NCBI GenBank assembly: GCA_001028025.1
Contig: LDAQ01000086.1
Coordinates: 19,608 to 83,607 of the forward strand
DNA: 64,000 nt
Source: Faecalicatena fissicatena
Lineage (GTDB): Bacteria; Bacillota; Clostridia; Lachnospirales; Lachnospiraceae
Direction: 5' to 3'
Made by a program: the position numbers and the translations under genes. A model generated the notes under the pieces. The model was not told the DNA's origin and ran no database searches. It saw nothing but the letters and a program-made list of their open reading frames with translations. Positions 44,083 through 52,019 of this stretch are shown piece after piece (the first letter of the stretch is position 1; every line of letters begins with the position of its first letter).

Positions 44083-46263
44083 CTATTCAAAATACATATA
44101 GTCCATATAGAATTCATTAAAATGCTTGTCATTGGAAAGCTGTACCTCTGATGAGCAGTCCAGAATATATTTCACACGCTCTGCAGAATCCTCACTGAGC
44201 AGATATGTCCTGGTTCCTTTCAGGCAGCTGTTTCCAACCGCTTCTATCTTTGCCTGACACTCTTCTGGCAGAAGTCCGATTCCAACTGCTTTTACAATAT
44301 CCATCTTATAGCCAAAACCGCCTGCTATGTAAATTGCATCAATATCATCATAAGATGCCCCGAAATTCAGGATCAGAGTCTCAAGCCCAGCGCGCACTGC
44401 AGACTTGGCAAGCTGAATCTCCCTCACATCTTTCTGGAAGAAAGCAATCTCTGTCCCATCCCCGCTTTCTGCGAGCGGAAAACCATCGTCAAAATAATCC
44501 TCGTCCATAAGACCTGTTTCGTCCACAAGCTCGGCCTTAACCAGTTCGTAAACGGCGTCAATAACCCCGGTACCGCAGATTCCGACCGGTTTGGCGTCCT
44601 GGATCGTTCCCGTCACCGCATGCCCGTCCTTCAGCTCCACCTTGCAGATCGCTCCCGGCACGCTTCCTGTCCCGAATGTTATATTTCCGCCCTCAAACGC
44701 GGGCCCGGCTGCCGTCGATGTCGTCAGAATGCGGTCCTTATTGCCAATTGCCATCTCGCCGTTTGTTCCAAGGTCAATCAGTACGGATACCTTCTCCCTC
44801 CTGTCAAAATCCAGGGCATACAGTCCTGCCGTAATATCTCCTCCCACGTAAGTGGATATGCCGGGGAAAATCACAATTTCAAACGCCATGTCATTCTGCC
44901 CGAAAAGCTCTGCATAATTAGTATATATGGTATCAATATTGACCGGTGTAAAAGGGAATACGCCCAATGTTTCACAGGAGTATCCCATCAGAAGGTGCAC
45001 CATGGTTGTATTGGCCCCGATTACCATTTTTTCGATCTTTATTTTTCCGTTCTCTGTCAGACTCCCGATTCCCTGAAGCAGATCTGTCTGAATGCTCTTT
45101 CTCAGCGCTTCCTTTTTGCCTCCGTTGGAAGCTTCTATTCTGCTGATTACATCAGCACCATATGCCCTCTGTCGGTTGATCGTTGTAAAAACATCCTCGG
45201 CTTCCTTTGTCTCCATATTGATCAACTGCATCGCGATTGTTGTCGTGCCGATATCCACGGCAATTCCATAACGCGCGCCCGCTTTTGCGCTGCTTTTTGC
45301 CGCTCTCCCTGCCGTTTGTTCATCATCCGCCAGAACAGCGAACTCCTCTTCTTTATGGAGCCCAACTGAGATCACACAGTCATCCTCAGGATAAGCCTTG
45401 CATGCCAGACGGAATCCATCCTGCAGCTGCTCCCCGCTGAAGAATTTTCCATCCTGCTCTGACGGAGCGATATCCCCCTCCAGAACCTGAATACCGCACT
45501 TTCCGCAGGTTCCTCTTCCTGCACAGACTGCCGGCAGGAATATACCCTGCTCCTGAAGTATCTCCATCAGAGAATGTCCCTTTTTGCCTTTTAAAACTCT
45601 GAGTTCATCTCCATCATGAAGCGTAATTGTATAATCCGAAACATTTCTGAGGCTGCAGTTAACATTCGGGCAGCTCGCGCAGTTATGATGAATGCGGAAC
45701 ATGTCTGAATGATCTGCCGTCAGGTAGACCTGGCACGTCGTCTTGACCGGATCATACATACAGCTGTCCAGCACACGGATGCCCGCGCTGTTTTCTCTGC
45801 CGGTCACTGCCAGAGCTTTCTTCTGGGCCTCCATCGGAATATCCTGCGGCGCCTCCAGCCGATGGGACACTCCGCACTTTTTCGCTCTGCACATTGCGAT
45901 AATCTGAGGCTGAAGCTGATGATCCATCTGAAAAAGATAATCATCCGCAATGGCATCCGCCAGCATTCCGCCCAGATAATCTCCTTCTGCAAACAGTTGT
46001 GTAGACCATTGGCTCAGCTGTCCGCCCACGGAAGTAACGCAGTACAGTGCCTGATGAATCCCTTCCCCATACCGGCTGAGATCAAATCCGTCCACATCCC
46101 CGAACTCCAGCAGAGCAATCGGCTCTATTTTCTTATATGCCTCCGGAAGCATCGCCTCATACTCTTCTGCCACATCATCATATGTCGCGCTGCCTTCGAA
46201 GCAGTCTATCAGAGCGAACACATTCTCTCTGCATATTTCTATATTAAATTCCGTTATTTTCAT
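44083..46263 (-). CDS. RamA/RACo-type reductive activator of corrinoid proteins
   Basis: 726 residues from ATG 46263, with AGAGGAC upstream. Residues 1 to about 205 resemble the activation/B12-reactivation region of methionine synthase; a Cys cluster HHNCASCPNVNCSLRN follows. A 2Fe-2S ferredoxin domain comes next (CAGRGTCGKCG plus a later Cys), then a large ASKHA-type ATPase domain (GIAVDIGTTTIAM, VGANTTMVHLL, DLGTNGEMAIG, AGGFG). Such proteins use ATP and low-potential electrons to return Co(II) corrinoid to Co(I). It is the last gene of the corrinoid operon and has its own cobalamin riboswitch upstream. Confidence 0.9.
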   Translation of the reverse strand: MKITEFNIEICRENVFALIDCFEGSATYDDVAEEYEAMLPEAYKKIEPIALLEFGDVDGFDLSRYGEGIHQALYCVTSVGGQLSQWSTQLFAEGDYLGGMLADAIADDYLFQMDHQLQPQIIAMCRAKKCGVSHRLEAPQDIPMEAQKKALAVTGRENSAGIRVLDSCMYDPVKTTCQVYLTADHSDMFRIHHNCASCPNVNCSLRNVSDYTITLHDGDELRVLKGKKGHSLMEILQEQGIFLPAVCAGRGTCGKCGIQVLEGDIAPSEQDGKFFSGEQLQDGFRLACKAYPEDDCVISVGLHKEEEFAVLADDEQTAGRAAKSSAKAGARYGIAVDIGTTTIAMQLINMETKEAEDVFTTINRQRAYGADVISRIEASNGGKKEALRKSIQTDLLQGIGSLTENGKIKIEKMVIGANTTMVHLLMGYSCETLGVFPFTPVNIDTIYTNYAELFGQNDMAFEIVIFPGISTYVGGDITAGLYALDFDRREKVSVLIDLGTNGEMAIGNKDRILTTSTAAGPAFEGGNITFGTGSVPGAICKVELKDGHAVTGTIQDAKPVGICGTGVIDAVYELVKAELVDETGLMDEDYFDDGFPLAESGDGTEIAFFQKDVREIQLAKSAVRAGLETLILNFGASYDDIDAIYIAGGFGYKMDIVKAVGIGLLPEECQAKIEAVGNSCLKGTRTYLLSEDSAERVKYILDCSSEVQLSNDKHFNEFYMDYMYFE

Positions 46264-46345
46264 CTTCTTGTCCTCTCTCAACTGCCGGAAAAGCCTTCCC
46301 CGTCCCTGCAGTTTCAATAACCCTGTTCAATTATTTTTCCTGTAT

Positions 46346-46374
46346 AAAAAGAAAAACTCCTTGTAAAAAGAGTT
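46346..46374 (-). terminator. hairpin plus T-run between cobalamin riboswitch and the activator gene
   Basis: On the minus strand AACTC (46374-46370) pairs with GAGTT (46359-46355), followed by TTTTCTTTTT. It lies downstream of the riboswitch and upstream of the gene it should control, the position of an expression-platform terminator. The stem is short, so the call is tentative. A second hairpin, CCTGTTT/AAACAGG, is at 46411-46432. Confidence 0.5.
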
Positions 46375-46439
46375 CGATGCTGACACACTATATAAAATTA
46401 AAACGGAATCCTGTTTCCCACCCAAAACAGGTCCATAGG

Positions 46440-46590
46440 GATATGTAAGTATCCTGGCTCACGTTTCATCCTTGGAATGCCTTCTCATCCTGACGGACAA
46501 TGGCTTTTATTCTTCGTCCACGTTTACAGTAGGGGTAAGCCTGCACCGGATTCACACCGGTTTCCTTCTCTAAATGCTCTTTGTTGTTAC
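46440..46590 (-). promoter_or_regulatory. cobalamin riboswitch upstream of the corrinoid activator gene
   Basis: On the minus strand: GGAAACCGGTGTGAATCCGG, then GCAGGCTTACCCCTACTGTA, and the 3' part GTGAGCCAGGATACTTAC. These are the core segments of the cobalamin aptamer. It lies between the corrinoid-protein gene and the activator gene, inside an otherwise co-directional cluster, so B12 would turn off the activator without necessarily affecting the upstream genes. Confidence 0.9.
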
Positions 46591-46618
46591 CATCCGCACT
46601 TATTTCCCAAAGGGCACT

Positions 46619-47257
46619 TTATTTCTCTGTAACTGCTTTCTTTGCAACTTCTGCTGCTGTTGCTGCATCTGGTGTATAGTAGTCAGCACCAATCTGCTCT
46701 GCAAAACTGTCATTAACCGGAGCGCCGCCGACCATAACGATGTACTTGTCGCGAAGTCCTTTTTCGTTCAGCTGATCGATACAATCCTGCATCTTCGGCA
46801 TTGTTGTTGTAAGAAGTGCTGACATACAGATTACATCTGCGCCTACTTCTTCTGCTTTGTCAATAAATACAGCCGGCTCAACATCTACGCCAATATCGTG
46901 GATCTCAAAGCCTGCGCCTTTCAGCATCATTACTACAAGGTTCTTTCCGATATCATGCAGGTCACCCTGTACTGTACCAATAACTGCCTTACCAACCGGC
47001 TCATTTCCTACTTCAACCAGTTTTGGCTCCAGAACTGTAAGTCCTGCATTCATAGCTCTTGCTGCTACCAGAACTTCCGGTACGAATACCTCGTTGTTTT
47101 TAAACTTTGCACCGATGATCATCATTCCTGATAAAAGACCTTCATTTAAGATCTCTTTTGGATCCTGCCCCTCGTCCAGAGCCTCCTGTACCAGTGCCTT
47201 TACATTTTTTGCCCTTCCTTTTTGAAGGAATTCTGAAATTTCCTGAATCTTTGACAT
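46619..47257 (-). CDS. corrinoid (B12-binding) protein of a methyltransferase system
   Basis: 212 residues from ATG 47257, with GGAGG eight bases upstream. The N-terminal four-helix cap domain (1-90) and the C-terminal B12-binding Rossmann domain (90-212) match MtbC/MtmC/MttC-type proteins. The cobalt-ligating His101 lies in GDLHDIGKN, with MSALLTTTM and VMVGGAPV completing the cofactor site. It would carry the methyl group between a substrate-specific methyltransferase and an acceptor. Confidence 0.94.
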   Translation of the reverse strand: MSKIQEISEFLQKGRAKNVKALVQEALDEGQDPKEILNEGLLSGMMIIGAKFKNNEVFVPEVLVAARAMNAGLTVLEPKLVEVGNEPVGKAVIGTVQGDLHDIGKNLVVMMLKGAGFEIHDIGVDVEPAVFIDKAEEVGADVICMSALLTTTMPKMQDCIDQLNEKGLRDKYIVMVGGAPVNDSFAEQIGADYYTPDAATAAEVAKKAVTEK

Positions 47258-47374
47258 TTTACATACCTCCATCATTCTTTAAGCGTGTCTGCTTTGATTA
47301 TTATTCTACCTTATTTGCAATTATGTTTTTAGTAATTTTTTTGGAACTCTTTGTATTAATATCTCATTTTTTGT

Positions 47375-48295
47375 TTATTTTTTTATTTCTTCTACAATTT
47401 CCGGGTACCACTCCATTGCTTTTCTCAGGGATTTTCTGACGGGCAGGCCATTTCCGGATAAGACCACCAGATCATTGATATGTTCCGGCTTTCCTTCAAA
47501 CTTCTCGGCTTTATAAATGCTGCCTACGCAGTCCACCAGATAGATTTCTCCGTCTGCCTCCACAAATCCTTTTACACGGTAAGTATCATCCAGAAACATT
47601 TCAACGAATTTCTGAAGCTTTCCCGGTGCCTGCCCCGGTTTCAAACGGAGCAGATATTTTTTCAGGGTGATGTCCGCGCTCTGTAAGATCGGTTCTTCCG
47701 GCTGTCTGTCTGCCGGCGCAGCGGGATTCAGCCAGCTGCTTTCGATCCTGCCATAAGTAGTCGTATGGACCCCGGCACCCGGACGGTGCATCTTGACGAT
47801 CCCCTTTATTTCTTCAATCTGTTCTTTGGATGCAAGATCGGTTTTATTAATAAGCACAAGATCGCTGACGGCCAGCTGCTTCTTTATTACAACTGCAGTC
47901 TCATATACCTTCAAAAACTGCCTTGCATCAATCAGACAGATACTTCCCATATATTCTACATCAGAGAACTTGTCCTTCTGGTTCAGGATCTTTCTGACAT
48001 TCATGGGATTGGACAGGCCGGAGGCCTCTACGATAATGATGTCCGGCTTTCCGGACAAAGCTTTGCCCAGCACTTCCTCGAATTTGTCCAGCCTGCAGGA
48101 ACAGAAGATAGAACCATTGTTGATCTCATCCAGTACAGTCCCCAGTTCTCTCAGAATCTCCCCGTCGACACCTTCCTTTCCAAACTCATTGATAATCAGA
48201 TGAAGCCTGAAGTCTGACAGTTCATTTATAAAATTTTTAAGAAAAGTAGTTTTACCGGCTCCTAAGAAGCCGGTAATTAAATACAGTTTACTCAT
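47375..48295 (-). CDS. CobW/P47K-family GTPase (metal chaperone type)
   Basis: 306 residues. P-loop GFLGAGKTT (9-17), a Cys pair C-S-C at 65-67 where the family has its CxCC metal site, the GTPase motifs EASGLSNP and INKTDLA, and a C-terminal CobW_C domain (about 200-290). It starts at the ATG overlapping the stop of the methyltransferase gene (TAATG). Members of this family deliver zinc or cobalt; here it probably serves the zinc-dependent methyltransferase or its corrinoid partner (inference). Confidence 0.9.
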   Translation of the reverse strand: MSKLYLITGFLGAGKTTFLKNFINELSDFRLHLIINEFGKEGVDGEILRELGTVLDEINNGSIFCSCRLDKFEEVLGKALSGKPDIIIVEASGLSNPMNVRKILNQKDKFSDVEYMGSICLIDARQFLKVYETAVVIKKQLAVSDLVLINKTDLASKEQIEEIKGIVKMHRPGAGVHTTTYGRIESSWLNPAAPADRQPEEPILQSADITLKKYLLRLKPGQAPGKLQKFVEMFLDDTYRVKGFVEADGEIYLVDCVGSIYKAEKFEGKPEHINDLVVLSGNGLPVRKSLRKAMEWYPEIVEEIKK

Positions 48296-49659
48296 TATTT
48301 CATAACAGCCTTGATCGCTGCCTCCAATTCTTCCTTTGCTGGTACAAGAGAACGGAATTTCAGTTCGCCGTTGATATACATTGACGGAAGGTTCGGAACT
48401 CCCATTTTCTTACAGCGGGCAATGTTCTCCTTGATCGTAAACTTATACTCGATCATATCAATTGCATCACCGAAGGTTTCTTTTGCTTCGTTGGCAGCAC
48501 CCATCATGTATGTACATGCCGCACATGTTGCTGAATCCAGTGTAAATACTTCCACGAGCGGTTTCTCAAGATGCTCGTAATCCGGCAGTTCTACTTCAAT
48601 GTCCTCGTCCTCAGCCACATAGTTTTTCAGGATCTCTCTTACGGAATCCGGTTCGTGAATTGCCTGTACTACACCGATGGTGTTCTCAACAGGAACAGCG
48701 TATGGCATATCACAGCCAGGTGCAAGGATAAAGTTCTTCTTGTTCGGCATATTGTCCAGAAGATCAATCACAAACTTCATGTTATCCTGCTGTGTTCCGT
48801 GCAGCATAATCGTTGTCAGCGGGATATTTCCGCCAAGTGCTACATTATACTTATCCGTGATTGCTTTTGCTGCAAGCAGGTCAACGTTCTCATCAATAGA
48901 GATGGAATCCGGGCCTGTCTGGCACATAACCTCGATATTTCTTGTTGCATCACCGCATACAAAGAAGGAAGACAGTGCGCCCAGCTCTCTGATGTGGTCA
49001 AACAGTTTCTTAAACGGTGCGCTCATGAACATTTCAAAATGATCGGAAGAGATCTGGGAAATCAGTGGGTCTACCACCGCGATCACATCCATGCCTGCTT
49101 CAATATAATATTCAGCCATCTTCATAGCAATTGCGTCGCAGTACTCCAGGAACTCAATTACTGCATCTTCATCGTCGTACATATCCATGAAAATGTCATT
49201 GCCGCGCAGATGTGTTGCCAGTGTAAAAGGTCCGCAGATCAGACCGTATAATGCTGTTGTATCGCCGACCGCCTCTTTCATGCGTCTCATGACATCCATA
49301 ATCATAGGAATACGTCCGGATTCTTTTGTCGGAATCGTGCAGTAACAGGGTGTTTCCAGCTCTTCTTCGCCTTCCATTGGATGATTCGCAACTGACGGCG
49401 GAGCATCATCTGCCCATACAAGTTTACATCCAAGACATTCAGCCTCAACCTGAAGGTCAAAGATGACTGGCTGTCCTGCCGGTTTATAAAGTTTATTTAC
49501 TTCCATCAGCGCTTCAAACAGCTTGTCCCCGTCCTGAAGTACTTCTGTAGCAGTATAGCCCAGAAGGCTGCCTGCATGCACCCCTGCGAATGGCACCCAT
49601 GCCACCTGTTCTGTCTCCTCGTGATGCAGTGTTTTGATAAGAATTTCTTTCTGATTCAT
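48295..49659 (-). CDS. UroD/MtaA-type corrinoid methyltransferase fused to a C-terminal thioredoxin-like domain
   Basis: 454 residues. Residues 1 to about 350 form a uroporphyrinogen decarboxylase-type barrel as in MtaA/MtbA. The zinc site appears as FVCGD (Cys235) and APGCDMPY (Cys316); the usual His two residues before the first Cys is replaced by Phe233. Residues about 368-454 form a thioredoxin/glutaredoxin-like domain with Cys379-Ala-Ala-Cys382 and the cis-Pro-like NLPSMYINGE. It is co-operonic with a corrinoid protein and its activator. The methyl donor and acceptor are unknown. It is not HemE, as UroD arginine motifs are absent. Confidence 0.87.
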   Translation of the reverse strand: MNQKEILIKTLHHEETEQVAWVPFAGVHAGSLLGYTATEVLQDGDKLFEALMEVNKLYKPAGQPVIFDLQVEAECLGCKLVWADDAPPSVANHPMEGEEELETPCYCTIPTKESGRIPMIMDVMRRMKEAVGDTTALYGLICGPFTLATHLRGNDIFMDMYDDEDAVIEFLEYCDAIAMKMAEYYIEAGMDVIAVVDPLISQISSDHFEMFMSAPFKKLFDHIRELGALSSFFVCGDATRNIEVMCQTGPDSISIDENVDLLAAKAITDKYNVALGGNIPLTTIMLHGTQQDNMKFVIDLLDNMPNKKNFILAPGCDMPYAVPVENTIGVVQAIHEPDSVREILKNYVAEDEDIEVELPDYEHLEKPLVEVFTLDSATCAACTYMMGAANEAKETFGDAIDMIEYKFTIKENIARCKKMGVPNLPSMYINGELKFRSLVPAKEELEAAIKAVMK

Positions 49660-49709
49660 TTTGTTTCCTCACTTTCTTTTTTGCTATAATTTGTTATATC
49701 AATATTTAA

Positions 49710-50702
49710 TTATCCACATATATCATAGTCTGCCTGTGCAAGCATTGCCCTGACTTCCGGTATGGAACATCCCCGGTTTGTCCCGGTCTCAACGCTTAAG
49801 TCCCTTGGATTGACTCCGATCTCTGCATACAGCTGATTTACTCCGGCCAGCAGAGCCATCTGTTTTGGTTCATGGACATTCATGGATTGTTTTGGCCTGG
49901 TCACCAGCCTTGCAGCGGCGACAATTTTGGTTAGCTCCAGATCTGTGATCTCCCCCTTATCAAAGAAAGGGGTACCCGGCACGCCTACCCGTTTCATGCA
50001 GGCCATTACGTTTACGCCGTATTCTCTGGCACGCAGCATTTCATCCGCGATCTGTTCGTATGTATGCTCCGGCCCGATAGGTTCTACACAATAGATCAGC
50101 TCCAGCCCGGCTGCCTTGATGGCATCCAGAGTAGTAATCCTCTGTTCCTTTGGAAGATCCGTATCCTGTCCTTCATTCATTCTCACAATATGGTAGACAC
50201 CTGTGAATCCCGCTTCTTTGAGCAGCTTAGCCGTTTCCAGGTCAAAATCTCCGATGTTGGCGATGAACATCATCTCTGGTGTGAGAAGCTTTTTTACTTC
50301 CCTGGAAACTTCCAGGAATCTCTCAATGCTGTAGTCCGCCGTCGTCATAAGGAACAGGGCGTCAGCCTTCTCTTCCACTGCCCTGGCAGCTTCTGCCAGT
50401 ATGTCTTCCAGCGGCTTTTCCGTCTTTTCTTCTACTACAAAACTGTCCTTTGCAAGAGAACAGAACTTACAGTTTCCGGTACATGGCGCACTGTTAAGGC
50501 CAATCTGTGCAAAAACATACCCTCTTCTTCCATATTCTCTTCTGGAAAGTTCATTTGCCTTTGCCAATAACGCATAAAATGCTGAAGAGTGACTGTCTGT
50601 CCGGAGAAGTTCTACTGCATCTTCTTTTGTCAGATCCTGATTTTCATCTACTTTTTTGAAAATCTTTTCAAGTCCTTCTTTACTATTAGAAAAAGAAATC
50701 AT
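49710..50702 (-). CDS. radical SAM protein of the BioB/HydE/PylB type
   Basis: 330 residues from ATG 50702, with GGGAGG seven bases upstream. The iron-sulfur motif is Cys74-x3-Cys78-x2-Cys81 in CTGNCKFCSLA, preceded by GYVFAQIGLNSAP; the C-terminal half has a BioB-like barrel (VGVPGTPF, VNPRDLSVET). It is the first gene of the corrinoid cluster, about 50 bases before the methyltransferase gene. The reaction is unknown; it is too different from true biotin synthase to be named so. Confidence 0.88.
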   Translation of the reverse strand: MISFSNSKEGLEKIFKKVDENQDLTKEDAVELLRTDSHSSAFYALLAKANELSRREYGRRGYVFAQIGLNSAPCTGNCKFCSLAKDSFVVEEKTEKPLEDILAEAARAVEEKADALFLMTTADYSIERFLEVSREVKKLLTPEMMFIANIGDFDLETAKLLKEAGFTGVYHIVRMNEGQDTDLPKEQRITTLDAIKAAGLELIYCVEPIGPEHTYEQIADEMLRAREYGVNVMACMKRVGVPGTPFFDKGEITDLELTKIVAAARLVTRPKQSMNVHEPKQMALLAGVNQLYAEIGVNPRDLSVETGTNRGCSIPEVRAMLAQADYDICG

Positions 50703-50860
50703 CACTATGCCTCCCATCTGTTCTGAATTCATAGTATGATTTCTTTTCTTTTATTGCTTGCAATTTTTACAGCTAATTTGTAATTTTTTTAGGATGTTTA
50801 ATAAAGCGCTCTTAAAAATCTGCTCCGGTCAGAGAACTGGATTGGCTTATTTAGATTTTC

Positions 50861-51976
50861 CTATTTTTCTAATAACAGCCAATTCGCCCGAAACGGCCTC
50901 ATCAGATTCCAGTACCCCACCCCCAGCAGCTCATATTCCCGCGCCAGATTCAGCTTTGCCTCTATGCTCCTTACATCCTCAAACCAGACTTCATGGGCGA
51001 TTCCGTCTCTTGTATAATTGAAATGCGGGCTTTGGGCAAGATCATCAAATTCTATAGAGACCCCATTTTCCGCGGCAATTTGCACGGCCTCCACATTGCC
51101 GATCAGCCTCGCTTTTGTAATCCCTCTCTCGTAAGGCAGAGGCCAGTCATACGCATAATTTGGTATTCCCATCAGAATCTTTTCCTTCGGTATCTCTGTC
51201 AGAGCATACTCTACTACTTCCCGCACCTTATTTAAAGGTGCCACTGCCATGGGCGGCCCGTATGTATAGCCCCACTCATACGTCATCAGGAAAACATTGT
51301 CCGCATTCGCCCCCAGCAGTGCGTAATCCATGCCCTCGTATAAAAGCCCCGGCTGGTCGGCCGAGGTTTTGGGGGCCAGTGCGACGGATACCTTATACCC
51401 TTCTGCATTCATAGCTTCCCGCACTCTGCCCACAAACTCCGCATAGGCAACCCGGTTCTCCGGCAGTATATATTCAAAATCAATATCAACTCCCGAATAC
51501 CCCCTGTCCTGTACGGTATACAGAAGATTATCGATGACCCTTTGCTGGATTTCTTCATTTTCAACAAGTACTTTCACCAGCTGGTTATTAAATGCCCCTT
51601 CTGAAAATGGCGTCAGCACCAGAAGCGGCTCAATTCCTGCCTCCCAAGCAGCCTCGATCATCCAAAGATCATCCTGGGGAGGCGGCACGAGTTCTCCGGT
51701 AAACGTAAATCCATAAGAAAATACCAACAGTTCATTCAACGCCGGGAAAGCCTGCTCCAAAATGTACGGCTCCACAAAAGGATATGCATATCCCGTAACA
51801 AGCATATCATCCCGCATACTCGCAGATTCTTCCGGCTGCAATATAAGGAGCGCCTGCCCGATCACAAGCTGGTCCTCACCGGCCAGCTGATTGTCATATA
51901 CCATCTTCCAGACAGGCACCCCCGTCTGTGCAGAAATGGAGAACAATGTGTCCCCCTGTTTTACAACATAAATCAC
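50861..51976 (-). CDS. LysM-GH18 hydrolase (spore cortex/germination type, SleL/YaaH-like)
   Basis: 371 residues. One LysM module (1-47, YVVKQGDTLFSISAQTGVPV) is followed by a GH18 chitinase-like barrel with the catalytic DxDxE in SGVDIDFEYI (Asp164, Asp166, Glu168). No signal peptide is present, as in spore-coat-located family members. The start is GTG at 51976; its AGGGGG ribosome site lies inside a strong hairpin (51980-52012). It is probably involved in cortex peptidoglycan processing in spores. Confidence 0.9.
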   Translation of the reverse strand: MIYVVKQGDTLFSISAQTGVPVWKMVYDNQLAGEDQLVIGQALLILQPEESASMRDDMLVTGYAYPFVEPYILEQAFPALNELLVFSYGFTFTGELVPPPQDDLWMIEAAWEAGIEPLLVLTPFSEGAFNNQLVKVLVENEEIQQRVIDNLLYTVQDRGYSGVDIDFEYILPENRVAYAEFVGRVREAMNAEGYKVSVALAPKTSADQPGLLYEGMDYALLGANADNVFLMTYEWGYTYGPPMAVAPLNKVREVVEYALTEIPKEKILMGIPNYAYDWPLPYERGITKARLIGNVEAVQIAAENGVSIEFDDLAQSPHFNYTRDGIAHEVWFEDVRSIEAKLNLAREYELLGVGYWNLMRPFRANWLLLEK

Positions 51977-51979
51977 AAA

Positions 51980-52012
51980 ATCACCCCCTATGTAATAACA
52001 TATGAGGGTGAT
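51980..52012 (-). terminator. hairpin after the hybrid kinase gene, also enclosing the LysM-GH18 ribosome site
   Basis: On the minus strand ATCACCCTCATATG pairs with CATAGGGGGTGAT (one bulge or mismatch) and TTTT follows. It begins eight bases after the kinase stop. The GGGGGTGAT half contains the Shine-Dalgarno sequence of the next gene. Confidence 0.75.
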
Positions 52013-52019
52013 CTTTTAT

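Noticed and set aside
48295..49659. Calling the UroD-family gene hemE (uroporphyrinogen decarboxylase)
   Set aside because: The retained Cys235/Cys316 zinc-type site, the fused thioredoxin-like domain and the corrinoid neighbours point to methyl transfer; HemE substrate-binding arginine motifs are not seen.
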